From: Streptomyces sp. CoH27
GTDB lineage: Bacteria; Actinomycetota; Actinomycetes; Streptomycetales; Streptomycetaceae
Assembly: GCF_020181035.1 (NCBI RefSeq)
Contig: NZ_JAIQYY010000001.1
Coordinates: 157,823-221,822, forward strand
DNA: 64,000 nucleotides
Reading direction: 5' to 3'
The notes under the pieces are model-generated. The model saw nothing but the letters and a program-made list of their open reading frames with translations, did no database searches and was not told the origin of the DNA. Below are positions 33,858-42,359 of the stretch, one piece after another. The first letter of the stretch is position 1. Every line of letters begins with the position of its first letter. Made by a program: the position numbers and the translations under genes.

Positions 33858-34322
33858 TCAGGATCCGGCGGCGGACCCATGGCGGGCCAGCTCGGTGGCC
33901 AGCCGTTGCATGACCGTGCGGTTGGCGCGCCGCATCACGGACCGGACGACGGGTGCCAGCAGACGGTCGGCGAGGGGAGCGCGCACCCAGGTGTACGTGA
34001 ACGACACACGGCTCCCACCGCTCGGCAGCGCTTCGACGGTGTAGGTGCCGTGAGCCAGGCGCCGGCCGGCCGCGCTGACGTTGCGTTCGACGATGCGCCG
34101 CGGCGCGTCGGCCTCGACCACTTCGATCGTGACGTCGGTCCTCGTGCCGCCCAGCGCGGCGGTGACCGTGGCGGACGATCCGATGCCGCGATCGGGGCCG
34201 TCGTAGCGCCAGTTGCCGAGGTAGTGGTCGGTGAAGCGTTCGTGATGAGCCATGACATCGAGGAAGTCGTAGACCTGTTGGGGCGTCTGCGGTACGTCGA
34301 TCGACACGGAGACGGGCTTCAT
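33858..34322 (-). CDS. SRPBCC family protein (polyketide cyclase/dehydrase-like)
   Basis: A 154-residue single-domain protein starting MKPVSVSIDVPQTPQQVYDF with the START-like pattern (FLDVMAHHERFTDHYLGNW, then RRIVERNVSAAGRR). SRPBCC domains bind hydrophobic ligands in a deep cavity. It is divergent from a TetR regulator, and its start codon overlaps the first of two palindromes, so that TetR probably represses it. Confidence 0.85.
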   Translation of the reverse strand: MKPVSVSIDVPQTPQQVYDFLDVMAHHERFTDHYLGNWRYDGPDRGIGSSATVTAALGGTRTDVTIEVVEADAPRRIVERNVSAAGRRLAHGTYTVEALPSGGSRVSFTYTWVRAPLADRLLAPVVRSVMRRANRTVMQRLATELARHGSAAGS

Positions 34323-34361
34323 GTACCACACGGTACATGCGGCGTGTACCCATGGGTACAC
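34321..34361. promoter_or_regulatory. two 18-bp palindromic operators between SRPBCC and TetR genes
   Basis: ATGTACCACACGGTACAT (34321-34338) and the perfect palindrome GTGTACCCATGGGTACAC (34344-34361) share the core TGTACC....GGTACA. Their centres are 23 bp apart. They cover both start regions and fit a pair of TetR dimers. Confidence 0.7.
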
Positions 34362-34368
34362 TGCCGGC

Positions 34369-34998
34369 GTGGCGCGTGACGGGATCGACGACGGGGCGGA
34401 TTCGGACGACTCGCACCCCGGGGGCGCCGCACGTGGCACGACAGGGGACCGGCGTGCCCAGCTCGTGGCCGCCGCCGTCGACCACGTCACGGCACAAGGC
34501 ATCGCCGACCTGAGCCTGCGCCGCCTGGGCGCCGCGATCGGTGTCAGTCACCGCATGCTGATCCACTACTTCGGCTCCAAGGAACAGCTGCTCGTCGAGA
34601 TCGTCCGGACGTCGGAGCGACGCCGGCGCGATGAGTTCTCCCGGCTGCGCACGGAGCCCGGCCTCTCCCCCGCCGATGTCGCACGACGCCTGTGGCGGCA
34701 GCTGACGGATCCCGCACTGGCCGGCCAGGAACGGCTCTTCTTCGAGATCTGCGGGCACGCGCTGCGGGGGCGCCCCGAGGCCGTACCGGTCCTCGACGGA
34801 CTCGTGACGGACTGGCTGGAGCCGCTCGTCGCCGCCGAGACGGCCGCGGGGGTGGACCCCGTCACGGCCCAAAGCCGCGCCAGGCTCGAACTCGCCACCG
34901 TCCGCGGCCTGTTGCTCGATCTGCTCGCCACCGGTGACCGGGCCGGCGTCGACGCGGCGATGGAGGAGTTCCTCCGGCTCTACTACGGCCCGAAGTGA
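34369..34998 (+). CDS. TetR family transcriptional regulator
   Basis: A 209-residue protein from GTG 34369; an ATG at 34321 would lie inside the operators and overlap the divergent gene. The helix-turn-helix is LRRLGAAIGVSHRMLIHYFG, followed by KEQLLVEIV, as in TetR proteins. Its likely targets are its own promoter and the SRPBCC gene through the palindromes at 34321-34361. Confidence 0.9.
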   Translation: MARDGIDDGADSDDSHPGGAARGTTGDRRAQLVAAAVDHVTAQGIADLSLRRLGAAIGVSHRMLIHYFGSKEQLLVEIVRTSERRRRDEFSRLRTEPGLSPADVARRLWRQLTDPALAGQERLFFEICGHALRGRPEAVPVLDGLVTDWLEPLVAAETAAGVDPVTAQSRARLELATVRGLLLDLLATGDRAGVDAAMEEFLRLYYGPK

Positions 34999-35207
34999 CG
35001 CCGTTCACCGATCGGCACGGCTCCCGCCATTCCGTCAACAACCAAGTTCCGGCCACGCGTTTCCCTCGGGGCACCCTGCTCTAGATAAATCTTCAACCAA
35101 AGGATCACCCGGTGCGGCAAAGGGGTCTACCCGCATAGATGGGCGGGGTGGTGTCATGCTCATGCTCGCCCGGAACGATGCCGGGCAACACACCGGGAGA
35201 CCCCCAC

Positions 35208-35738
35208 ATGTCCCGAATAGCGCGCCCCCTGGTGACCACTCTGTCCACCCTCGCCCTCGCCGCGGCGGGGCTCGCGGTGACCACCGGAACCGCGCACGCG
35301 CAGTCGTGCAGCCAGGCCTACCTCCCCCTCCCCGACCCCACCTGCCAGCCCGGCGCCCTCAACCCCGACGTCACGCAGGACACCATCGACTCCACGATCT
35401 GTGTCTCCGGCTGGACCTCGACAGTGCGGCCCCCCAGTTCGTACACCACCGCGCTGAAGAAGAAGCAAATAGTGGAGTACGGCTACACGGACACCAACAC
35501 CTCCGACTACGAAGAGGACCACTTCGTTCCCCTCGAACTCGGCGGTAGCCCGACGAGCGAGCAGAACCTCTGGCCCGAGCCCCACTACGACACGGGCGGC
35601 TACACCGCCTCCGACAAGGACACCGTCGAGAACAAGCTCAAGAAGGCCGTCTGCGCGGGCACCGTCAGCCTCGCGGACGCCCAGAACGCGATCGAGACCG
35701 ACTGGACGACAGCACTGTCGAGCCTCGGCCTCAGCTGA
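35208..35738 (+). CDS. secreted HNH-nuclease-like protein
   Basis: A 176-residue protein from ATG 35208 (GGGAGA 7 bases upstream). The N-terminus is a classic signal peptide, MSRIARPLVTTLSTLALAAA to TGTAHA, with cleavage expected after AHA. The mature part contains EEDHFVPLELGGSPTSEQNL then WPEP, close to the HNH pattern DH.IPLELGG....NLWPEP. It may be an extracellular nuclease or a cell-surface relative of one. A strong hairpin follows. Confidence 0.8.
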   Translation: MSRIARPLVTTLSTLALAAAGLAVTTGTAHAQSCSQAYLPLPDPTCQPGALNPDVTQDTIDSTICVSGWTSTVRPPSSYTTALKKKQIVEYGYTDTNTSDYEEDHFVPLELGGSPTSEQNLWPEPHYDTGGYTASDKDTVENKLKKAVCAGTVSLADAQNAIETDWTTALSSLGLS

Positions 35739-35756
35739 GCTCACACCCGCACCACA

Positions 35757-35790
35757 GGGGCCGGCGCCCCCCTCGGGGGCGGCCGGCCCC
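35757..35790 (+). terminator. hairpin terminator
   Basis: GGGGCCGGCGCCCCC pairs with GGGGGCGGCCGGCCCC with one bulged base and a very short loop. It lies 18 bp after the secreted HNH-like gene. Confidence 0.65.
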
Positions 35791-35891
35791 GCTTGCGCCG
35801 CCTGCCGCGTCCCGGCCCACCCGCGGCGGTCGTCGACGGCGCGGCGTGAATTGCCTGGCGCGACGGCCGTCGCGGGGCGGAGACTCGTGTC

Positions 35892-36509
35892 ATGGCCGAC
35901 ATGGGGGCGTTCCGGGACGCGGTCACCACGTGGGCGGCCGGCGGCCCCGGCGAGCCCGCGCGCGCGTGGGCCGCGCGGCTGTCCGTCCGAGCGGCCGTCC
36001 TGCTCGAAGGGCCGAGCGACGTCGCCGCGGTTGGCGCGCTGGCGGCGCGGCGCGGCCGGGACCTTGCGGCCGAAGGAGTCTGCGTCCTGCCGATCGGCGG
36101 CGCCATGAGCGTCAGCCGCTGCACCCGCCTTCTCGGGCCGACCGGCCTGGACCTCCGCCTCACCGGACTGTGCGACGAGCGGGAACGCCCGTACTACGCC
36201 CGCGGCTTCGAGCGCGCCGGTGCGGCACAGCAGGAGTTCTTCGTCTGCGCGGCGGATCTGGAGGACGAACTCATCCGCGCGCTGGGCGTGACACACATGG
36301 CGGAGCTCATCGAGGCGGAGGGCGACCTGCGCGCCCTGCAGACCTTCCTGCGCCAGCCCGCACAGCAGCGCCGCACCGCCCAGCAGCAGTTGCGGCGCTT
36401 CCTCGGCACGAAGAAGGGGCGCAAGATCCACTACGGCCGCGTCCTCGTCGAGGCCCTCGACCCCGACCGCGTACCGGACCCACTCGACGCCCTGCTCGCC
36501 GGCGTCTGA
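35892..36509 (+). CDS. TOPRIM-domain (OLD-like) protein
   Basis: A 205-residue protein whose core looks like a TOPRIM nuclease domain: VLLEGPSDVAAVGALAARRG supplies the conserved Glu, and LTGLCDERERPYYARG the acidic pair. Stand-alone OLD-type TOPRIM proteins of this size are common in streptomycetes, with unknown substrates. The C-terminal helix is rich in Gln/Arg (RQPAQQRRTAQQQLRRFLG) and could bind nucleic acid. Confidence 0.7.
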   Translation: MADMGAFRDAVTTWAAGGPGEPARAWAARLSVRAAVLLEGPSDVAAVGALAARRGRDLAAEGVCVLPIGGAMSVSRCTRLLGPTGLDLRLTGLCDERERPYYARGFERAGAAQQEFFVCAADLEDELIRALGVTHMAELIEAEGDLRALQTFLRQPAQQRRTAQQQLRRFLGTKKGRKIHYGRVLVEALDPDRVPDPLDALLAGV

Positions 36510-36532
36510 TCACCGGCCGTGACGCCGCACGG

Positions 36533-37729
36533 TCAGATGGCGGACGGCCAGGGGACGGTGGTCCGGCTCGGGGCGCTGTAGTCGATCCCGGGCACGTCCC
36601 AGCCGTAGAGCCGGCCGACCTGGGTCCGGAACCAGCTGGTGTCCGCGAGTTCGGCGAGGGTGTCGGTGGTCGCGGCGGTCCAGCGTTCCCGGACGGCGGC
36701 CTGGACCTTGTCGTCGAATTCCCATCCGTCGAGGCGGATGCGCTGCTGCTCGTCGAGCTGGAGCGGGGCCTCCCCGGTGAGCTGCCGCCACAGCGCGGTG
36801 GCCTGCTGGGCCGTGCTCTGGAAGCTGTCGCCGAGAACGGCGTGGAGAAGGCTGGTGTAGAGGGCGATGGAGGGGATCGCGGTGGAGGCCTGGGTCACGG
36901 CCGCGCCGGCGACGACGGTGTGGGCCTGACCGCCGAGCGGGGCCAGCTCCTGCTGGAGGCCGCGGGCGGTGTCTTCCAGGTGCTGCTTGGCAGCGCCGAT
37001 GGTGCCGGCCCGGTAGATCGGCGCGGTCAGGTCGGAGCCGACGTAGGAGAGCGCGACGGTGTGGAAGCCGTCCTGGATCAGCCCACGGTCGGCCAGGGCC
37101 TCGGCCCACAGCCGCCAGTCGGCACCGCCCATGACCTGTACGGTCGCGTCGCGCTCCGCGTCCTCGGCGGGTTCGAGCTCCAGGGAGCCGACGAGCGGGG
37201 TGTCGCCGTCGAACTGCAGCGTCTTGGCCCGGTAGGCGGATCCGAGAGGTTTGATCACCGAGTGGTGGACCTCGCCGGTGACAGGGTCCGTGCGGCGCGG
37301 CGCGGCGACGCTGTAGATGAGGTGGTCGACCTTGCCGTACCGGGCGGCGAGGTGGTCCAGGGCCTGTTCCTTGGCCGCGGCGGAGAAGGCGTCGGCGTTG
37401 AGGAAGGCGAAGCCGACGTCCGCTCCGGCGAGTTCGGCGGTGCGGGCGGTGCGGTACCAGCCGGCCGACGCGGTACGGCGCCCGGTCTCGGGGGCCTCGA
37501 AGGCGATGCCGAGCCCGCGCATGCGGTAGCTGCGCAGCGCGGCGACGGTGGCGGCGAGGCCGTAGCCGGCGCTGGAGCCGATGATCAGGGCGACGGGCCC
37601 CGGCCCGGCCGAGTCGGCGGCGGTGCCGGTGTGCTGCCACAGATCGTCGACCACGGCAGCGCAGCCCTCGGGGTGGGAGTTGACGTAGAGGAAGCCGCGG
37701 CCGCCGGGGCTGATCGTGCGCAGTGTCAT
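36533..37729 (-). CDS. fabV: trans-2-enoyl-CoA/ACP reductase FabV
   Basis: A 398-residue protein, the normal FabV length. It has the Rossmann element VALIIGSSAGYGLAATVAAL and the family-specific active site Y-X8-K in YRAGTIGAAK. The substrate-binding C-terminus resembles other FabV sequences. It reduces trans-2-enoyl thioesters with NADH in the last step of fatty-acid elongation and is an alternative to FabI. It is monocistronic here. Confidence 0.9.
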   Translation of the reverse strand: MTLRTISPGGRGFLYVNSHPEGCAAVVDDLWQHTGTAADSAGPGPVALIIGSSAGYGLAATVAALRSYRMRGLGIAFEAPETGRRTASAGWYRTARTAELAGADVGFAFLNADAFSAAAKEQALDHLAARYGKVDHLIYSVAAPRRTDPVTGEVHHSVIKPLGSAYRAKTLQFDGDTPLVGSLELEPAEDAERDATVQVMGGADWRLWAEALADRGLIQDGFHTVALSYVGSDLTAPIYRAGTIGAAKQHLEDTARGLQQELAPLGGQAHTVVAGAAVTQASTAIPSIALYTSLLHAVLGDSFQSTAQQATALWRQLTGEAPLQLDEQQRIRLDGWEFDDKVQAAVRERWTAATTDTLAELADTSWFRTQVGRLYGWDVPGIDYSAPSRTTVPWPSAI

Positions 37730-37944
37730 CGAGTTCCTTCGTTCCGGGTGTGGTCCGCGCCGGCCGGGCGCGAGGCGGTCCAGGTCAACGCCCCGGTGCG
37801 GCGGGTCTCCATCCTGCCCGGTCAACCGGCCTCGGGAAGTGGCGACTTGTACCAGGGTCCGCCGGCGAATCTTGTCGATGTCGTAAGGCAGGGGGTGCCC
37901 TCGGCACGGAGGGCCCGAGCGGCTCGTCGCCTATGATCACCGGC

Positions 37945-38373
37945 ATGTCCGCCCTCCACGAGCGTTCCGCCCTCAGTCAGCTGGCCTTCGGTGAACGGCT
38001 CTTGGGGTACGGCAGCGTCGTTCCCGCCAAGAGCGCCAAGGGCGTCAGCATCAACGTGGGCGGGGTCGTCGCGAACCAGCTGATGCACACCATCGGCGCG
38101 CAGTCCGGCGGAGCCGGCAGCATCGCCGCGGGGATGCCGGGCGCCTCCGGGGCGCTGCTGCTGCGCGTGACCGACCAGCGGGTCGGACTGGTCCGACCCC
38201 TGGACGGCACCCCGGTGTGGGAGGTGCCGCGGGCATGGGTGGCCCGGGTCGAACGCCGGCCCCGCACCCAGCTGATGGCCCGCTTCCGCCTGCACTACGC
38301 CGACGGTTCCTGGCTCGCGTTCCTCACGATGCGCCGCCGTACGATCGAGCAGTTCCGCTCGCTCATCGGCTGA
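37945..38373 (+). CDS. conserved hypothetical protein (PH-like?)
   Basis: A 142-residue protein from ATG 37945 (ATG 37933 is in frame). After a Gly/Ala-rich segment (QSGGAGSIAAGMPGASGALL) it has a beta-rich domain, LLRVTDQRVGLVRPLDG then VWEVPRAWVARVERR and FRLHYADGSWLAFLTMRR, a pattern seen in bacterial PH-like domains. That assignment is tentative. The stop lies inside an 18-bp tandem repeat and the convergent gene overlaps its last 11 bp. Confidence 0.6.
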   Translation: MSALHERSALSQLAFGERLLGYGSVVPAKSAKGVSINVGGVVANQLMHTIGAQSGGAGSIAAGMPGASGALLLRVTDQRVGLVRPLDGTPVWEVPRAWVARVERRPRTQLMARFRLHYADGSWLAFLTMRRRTIEQFRSLIG

Positions 38374-38883
38374 CCGTGCGCCGGCGTGTGACCGTGCGCC
38401 GGCGTGGCGCCTCGTCGTCAGGGACGTCCGGGGAGCTGAAGTGGAAGGGCACGCCCAGGTGGCCGGCCAGGGCGCGACCGGCCTCGTCGGCGATCCTGCC
38501 CGGCAGCGGCCCTCCAGGACGGCGGTGGACGGTCGCCGGATGGCCTTCCCCTGAGGGTCCTCCAGGACGGCGACCACGTCCACGAACCAGTCGTGGACGG
38601 TGTCACCGTCCCAGAGCGCCTCGACCGCGATCACGCGGCCCCGGTGAGCGGCGGCACGGGCGGCCTGCGAGGGGACGTCGAGCGGATCGGGTGCTTCGCG
38701 CCTCACCTGGTCGCCGAGAACCTCGTAGCGCGCGTGGACCACCTCTTCCGCCTCGCGCACACCCGGCCCCAGCGGCCGCAGCGCTTCCCACACGGCCTTC
38801 ATCGCCGCAAGCGGGCGGTCGTCCAGCACGTGCGCGTCGACCTCCCGGCGGGTCCGGTCCTCCAGGTACGTCCACCACGTCAT
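38363..38883 (-). pseudogene. hypothetical protein gene with single-base frameshift
   Basis: From ATG 38883 the frame MTWWTYLEDRTRREVDAHVL runs well to RRPSTAVLEG, then loses sense near 38509-38511. With one base added it continues PLPGRIADEAGRALAGHLGV and PFHFSSPDVPDDEAPRRR to a stop at 38363. I do not recognise the family. Either a true mutation or a sequencing error. Confidence 0.6.
38371..38406. repeat. 18-bp tandem repeat over the shared 3' ends
   Basis: TGACCGTGCGCCGGCGTG occurs twice without a gap. The first TGA is the stop of the gene at 37945; on the other strand the repeat encodes the duplicated RRRTV tail of the convergent gene. Confidence 0.7.
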
Positions 38884-38950
38884 GGGCCGAACGTACCCCG
38901 GTGGCGCACCGAGCCGTATCGAGTTCCGGGCCTGGGGAACACGGGCCCGT

Positions 38951-39586
38951 TCAGCGGGACGTGCAGGCGACGAGCACGCCGAGGCCGACCAGTGCGGTGC
39001 CGCCCGCCGCGCCGATGGCCGACAGGCGGCGGTCCGAGGCGGCGAACCAGGAGCGGGCGGCCGAGGCGCCCAGCCCCCACAGGGTGTCGCAGCACAGTCC
39101 TACGGCGGCGGGGACCAGGCCGAGGATCATCATCTGGGCCGGGATGCCGCCGGCGTCGTAGTGGACGAACTGCGGCAGGACCGCCGCGAAGAAGACCAGG
39201 CCCTTGGGGTTGGTGACGCCGACGAGAAGGCCGTCCAGGACGGTGCGTAGATCGCCCCGTTTCCGGCCCGCCGGGACCGCCATGTCCGCGCGCAGCCGGT
39301 CGCGGTGCCGGATCGCCTGGACGCCGAGGTGGATGAGGTAGGCGGCGCCGGCGAGCTGTACGGCGGTGAGGACGTGGGCCGAGCCCTGGACCAGGGGGCC
39401 CAGCCCCAGTGCCACGATGACGACGAGCGCATAGCTGCCGAGGAGGTTGCCGAGCACGGTGGCGAGCGCCGCGCGGCGGCCGTGGGCGAGGGCGCGGCCG
39501 ACGACGAACAGGACGCTCGGTCCCGGGATCGCGATCACCACGAAGCACATCGCCGCGAACGCCAGAAGGCTCGACGTGGACACCAT
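38951..39586 (-). CDS. LysE/RhtB family translocator
   Basis: A 211-residue protein with about six membrane helices. It starts with the family block AMCFVVIAIPGPSVLFVVGR, followed by LATVLGNLLGSYALV and the VGVTNPKGLVFFAAVLPQFV motif diagnostic of LysE/RhtB exporters. It exports amino acids or related small molecules. The substrate is unknown. Confidence 0.9.
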   Translation of the reverse strand: MVSTSSLLAFAAMCFVVIAIPGPSVLFVVGRALAHGRRAALATVLGNLLGSYALVVIVALGLGPLVQGSAHVLTAVQLAGAAYLIHLGVQAIRHRDRLRADMAVPAGRKRGDLRTVLDGLLVGVTNPKGLVFFAAVLPQFVHYDAGGIPAQMMILGLVPAAVGLCCDTLWGLGASAARSWFAASDRRLSAIGAAGGTALVGLGVLVACTSR

Positions 39587-39632
39587 CGGCCGGTCCTCTC
39601 CTCAGGTCTGGGGCGGTGCGCCGTGCGCCGGG

Positions 39633-40103
39633 CTACTTGTGCAGCAGGGCCACGTGCGCGCGCGGAAGCCGGGCGAGGACCGCGGGCCGCACCTCCACGG
39701 TGCGGGCGGCCGATCCGGCACCGCAGAAGACCGGCCCGCATGATGCGACGACGGCCGTGTCGATCCAGCACGGCACGCCGGGCCGGGGGCTGATGGGCGG
39801 GATGCCTCCGGGAACCAGTCCCGCCGCGGTGAGCAGGTCGGTGCCGGCCGTACGCAGCTGGGCGCGGCCGATGCCGGCGGCGGCCGCGAGACGGGCGAAG
39901 TCGACCCGGTCGTCCGCGCGCAGGGCCACGAGCAGGAGCGGCAGCCGCGGGGAGGTGAAGGCGAGCGTCTTGACGGCCTGGGACCAGGGGAAGGGCAGCG
40001 CCTTGCGTTCGGCGACGCTGTGGGCGGCGGCGTGCTCGTGGACGGTGTACGCGCTGCCGTCCGCGTCGAGCACGGCCTGCCAGGGTTCCTCATGGGTGCT
40101 CAT
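39633..40103 (-). CDS. YbaK/aminoacyl-tRNA deacylase family protein
   Basis: A 156-residue protein of the YbaK/EbsC/ProX fold: HEHAAAHSVAERKALPFPWS near the start, KTLAFTSPRLPLLLVALRAD with the conserved Lys, and the glycine loop GGIPPISPRPGVPCWID. Members hydrolyse mischarged tRNAs such as Cys-tRNAPro. It lies just downstream of lysE on the same strand, though lysE ends 46 bp away with its own start. Confidence 0.85.
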   Translation of the reverse strand: MSTHEEPWQAVLDADGSAYTVHEHAAAHSVAERKALPFPWSQAVKTLAFTSPRLPLLLVALRADDRVDFARLAAAAGIGRAQLRTAGTDLLTAAGLVPGGIPPISPRPGVPCWIDTAVVASCGPVFCGAGSAARTVEVRPAVLARLPRAHVALLHK

Positions 40104-40198
40104 GCGCGACCTGGGCTTTCGGCTGGTGAAGGCGATGGCTGCTGCGGTGAGCCTGGACGACGCGGCCGGATCCGATCAACTGATTGTGAAATCATGCA

Positions 40199-40212
40199 AT
40201 CGTGATCACGAT
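40199..40212. promoter_or_regulatory. 14-bp palindrome over the start of the ArsR-like gene
   Basis: ATCGTGATCACGAT is a perfect palindrome spanning the GTG start at 40202. Binding there would block translation start or a leaderless transcript, as in autorepression. Confidence 0.5.
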
Positions 40213-41299
40213 GCGCTTCAACGAGACGGCCGAGGAGGATCTCGCCTTCTCCCTCTCCCCGTTGCTCGAAGCGGTCCATTCCTGGCACGTGCTCACCCGT
40301 CCCGGGCACCACGCCCTGCACGTGCCCTGGGTGCGGCGCTGCCGACGCCTGCCCGCCGCGCTGCGCCGGCACTTGCGCGAGCACAGCTTCGTGGTGGCCG
40401 ACCACATTCCGGCCCTGTTCGAGAGCCTGGCGAACGATCACGAGGCGGACTTCGCCGAGCAGCTCGCGGCCGTGCGCGCCCTGCCGCCCGTGCAGTTGGC
40501 CGCGGAACTCTCCGAGACCCTCGTCGACACCACCCGCTACCGCGGAGCCGACCTCGTCGAGAACGCCGGCACCCGTGATGCCGCGCTCGCCGGGCTCCGG
40601 CAGAGCGACTCCGGCCGGGCCGCACGCCTGAGCGCCGTCCTCACCGATCCGCTCCCGGTCCTCGAAGGCACGCTCACCGCGCTGGAGGACTACTGGAGTG
40701 CCGCCTTCGCGGCCGAGTGGGAACGCGTCGAGCCCGCCCTGTACCAGGCGATCGCCCAGGCCGGACAGCGGATCGCCCACCAGGGGGTCTTCCCCATGCT
40801 GCGCACCCTGGTGCCGCAGATCCGCATCGACCCGGGACAGCGCACGCTCCGCCTGGACCGTCCGCACGACCACGACATCGCGGTCACCTCGGCCCGCCCG
40901 GTGACCTTCACCCCCAGTCATTACGTCTGGCCCCACGTGCGCGTCACCTGCGACGCTCCCTGGCCGTTGCGGATCACCTATCCCGCCCTGCCCCTCGCGC
41001 CGGCCTCGGCCGCCCGCCCCACCAGCCAGGCGGAGACACTCACCGCGCTACGGGCCCTGGCCGCCGCCCCACGCCTGCAGATCATCTCCTGCCTCGCCGC
41101 GCAGAGCCGCAGCACCCAGGAACTCGCCACCCTCCTCGGCCTGTCCCAGTCCGTGATCTCCCGCCACCTCCAGCAGCTCACCCAGGCGGGACTGACCACC
41201 ACCCGGCGCGAGGGCTACTACGTTCTCTACGCCCTCGACCAGACCCGCCTCGCCCAGATCGCCGCGGCCCTCACCGGCCTCGCCACGCCCGGCGACTGA
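40202..41299 (+). CDS. ArsR-type winged-helix regulator with large N-terminal domain
   Basis: A 365-residue protein. The last 90 residues are an ArsR/HTH-5 domain (LRALAAAPRLQIISCLAAQS, ELATLLGLSQSVISRHLQQL, GLTTTRREGYYVLY). The first 270 residues are the helical DUF5937-type domain common in Streptomyces regulators of this build. The start GTG 40202 lies inside a palindrome. It is divergent from the YbaK gene. The ligand is unknown. Confidence 0.85.
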   Translation: MITMRFNETAEEDLAFSLSPLLEAVHSWHVLTRPGHHALHVPWVRRCRRLPAALRRHLREHSFVVADHIPALFESLANDHEADFAEQLAAVRALPPVQLAAELSETLVDTTRYRGADLVENAGTRDAALAGLRQSDSGRAARLSAVLTDPLPVLEGTLTALEDYWSAAFAAEWERVEPALYQAIAQAGQRIAHQGVFPMLRTLVPQIRIDPGQRTLRLDRPHDHDIAVTSARPVTFTPSHYVWPHVRVTCDAPWPLRITYPALPLAPASAARPTSQAETLTALRALAAAPRLQIISCLAAQSRSTQELATLLGLSQSVISRHLQQLTQAGLTTTRREGYYVLYALDQTRLAQIAAALTGLATPGD

Positions 41300-41366
41300 C
41301 GCGGCGCTCGGGGCGACCGGCGATCATGTGTGTGTCAGCGGCAGGCGGGCCTCGTACTGTATCCGC

Positions 41367-42188
41367 GTGACCAGTCCCGTCCCCCGTCCGCAGTCCCTCC
41401 TGCTCAGCTTCCTCGGTGACGAGGTGCTGGGTCGCGGTGTGTGCGTGTACACGGGGAGTGTCATCGAGGTGTTCCGGCGCGCCGGTGTCGGGGAGCAGGC
41501 CACCCGGTCCACGCTCACCCGGATGGTCGGGCGCGGGCTGCTGAGCCGGCGGCGTGCGGGGCGGCGGACCTATGTCGGGCTCACCGGCCGTTCCGAGGCC
41601 ATCCTGCGCGACGGGGAGAGGCGGATCTGGAAGACGGGCGCGGTCAACCGGGACTGGGACGGCACCTGGACGCTGCTCGGGTTCTCGCTGCCGGAGTCGT
41701 GGCAGCGCCAACGGCACGATCTGCGCTCACAGTTGACCTGGGCGGGCTTCGGGGCGCTGTTCAGCGGGCTGTGGATCGCGCCGGGCGAGGTCGACGTCTC
41801 CGGGATCGTCGCCGAACTGGGTCTGACCACGCACGTGAAGGTCTTCCGTGCCCACGCGGACCCGGGCATGGACATCGCCGAGATGATCGACGACACCTGG
41901 GATCTGCCCGAACTCGCCGCCCGTTACCGGGACTTCGACGCGACCTGGCGGCCGTACGCGTCGGGCGGCGCGGGCCTCGCAGGCGAGGACGCCCTTGCGC
42001 TGCGCCTCCGGCTGACCGCCGAGTGGCTCCAGGTCATCCGCGCCGATCCCCGGCTGCCGGTGCGGCATCTGCCGGCGGACTGGCCGGCGGCCGGGGCGGA
42101 GCGGACGTTCCGCGCGGTGCACGCCCTGCTGGAGGCGCCCGCCCGGGACGCGGCGCGCCGGCTGATCGAGACCCTTCCGGTGGCGTAG
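41367..42188 (+). CDS. PaaX family transcriptional regulator
   Basis: A 273-residue protein from GTG 41367. The winged helix (FRRAGVGEQATRSTLTRMVG, RGLLSRRRAGRRTYVGLT) is followed by the PaaX-type segment WDGTWTLLGFSLPESWQRQR and the C-terminal domain ending in RYRDFDATWRPY. PaaX represses phenylacetate catabolism in E. coli; no paa genes are here, so its target is probably different, perhaps the hydrolase/MFS pair downstream. Confidence 0.88.
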   Translation: MTSPVPRPQSLLLSFLGDEVLGRGVCVYTGSVIEVFRRAGVGEQATRSTLTRMVGRGLLSRRRAGRRTYVGLTGRSEAILRDGERRIWKTGAVNRDWDGTWTLLGFSLPESWQRQRHDLRSQLTWAGFGALFSGLWIAPGEVDVSGIVAELGLTTHVKVFRAHADPGMDIAEMIDDTWDLPELAARYRDFDATWRPYASGGAGLAGEDALALRLRLTAEWLQVIRADPRLPVRHLPADWPAAGAERTFRAVHALLEAPARDAARRLIETLPVA

Positions 42189-42248
42189 CGCTCCGCCCGC
42201 ATGTGGGATCTCCGCACGGACTCGCCCGCCCCAATGTTGTGCATCGCA

Positions 42249-42304
42249 TTGACGGCCGTGAGAAATCAGCCCTACATTCCTCGCACCGTCGTTCAGTGCA
42301 CTGA
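42249..42304 (+). promoter_or_regulatory. promoter with palindrome before the secreted hydrolase
   Basis: TTGACG (42249-42254), 18 bp and TACATT (42273-42278) form a sigma70-like promoter. The 12-bp palindrome TCAGTGCACTGA (42293-42304) follows and could be an operator. Confidence 0.5.
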
Positions 42305-42359
42305 GCATCTGCCCATGTCGTCGCCCCCGCTCCGCAGCCGCCCAGAAGGAGCCCACGTC

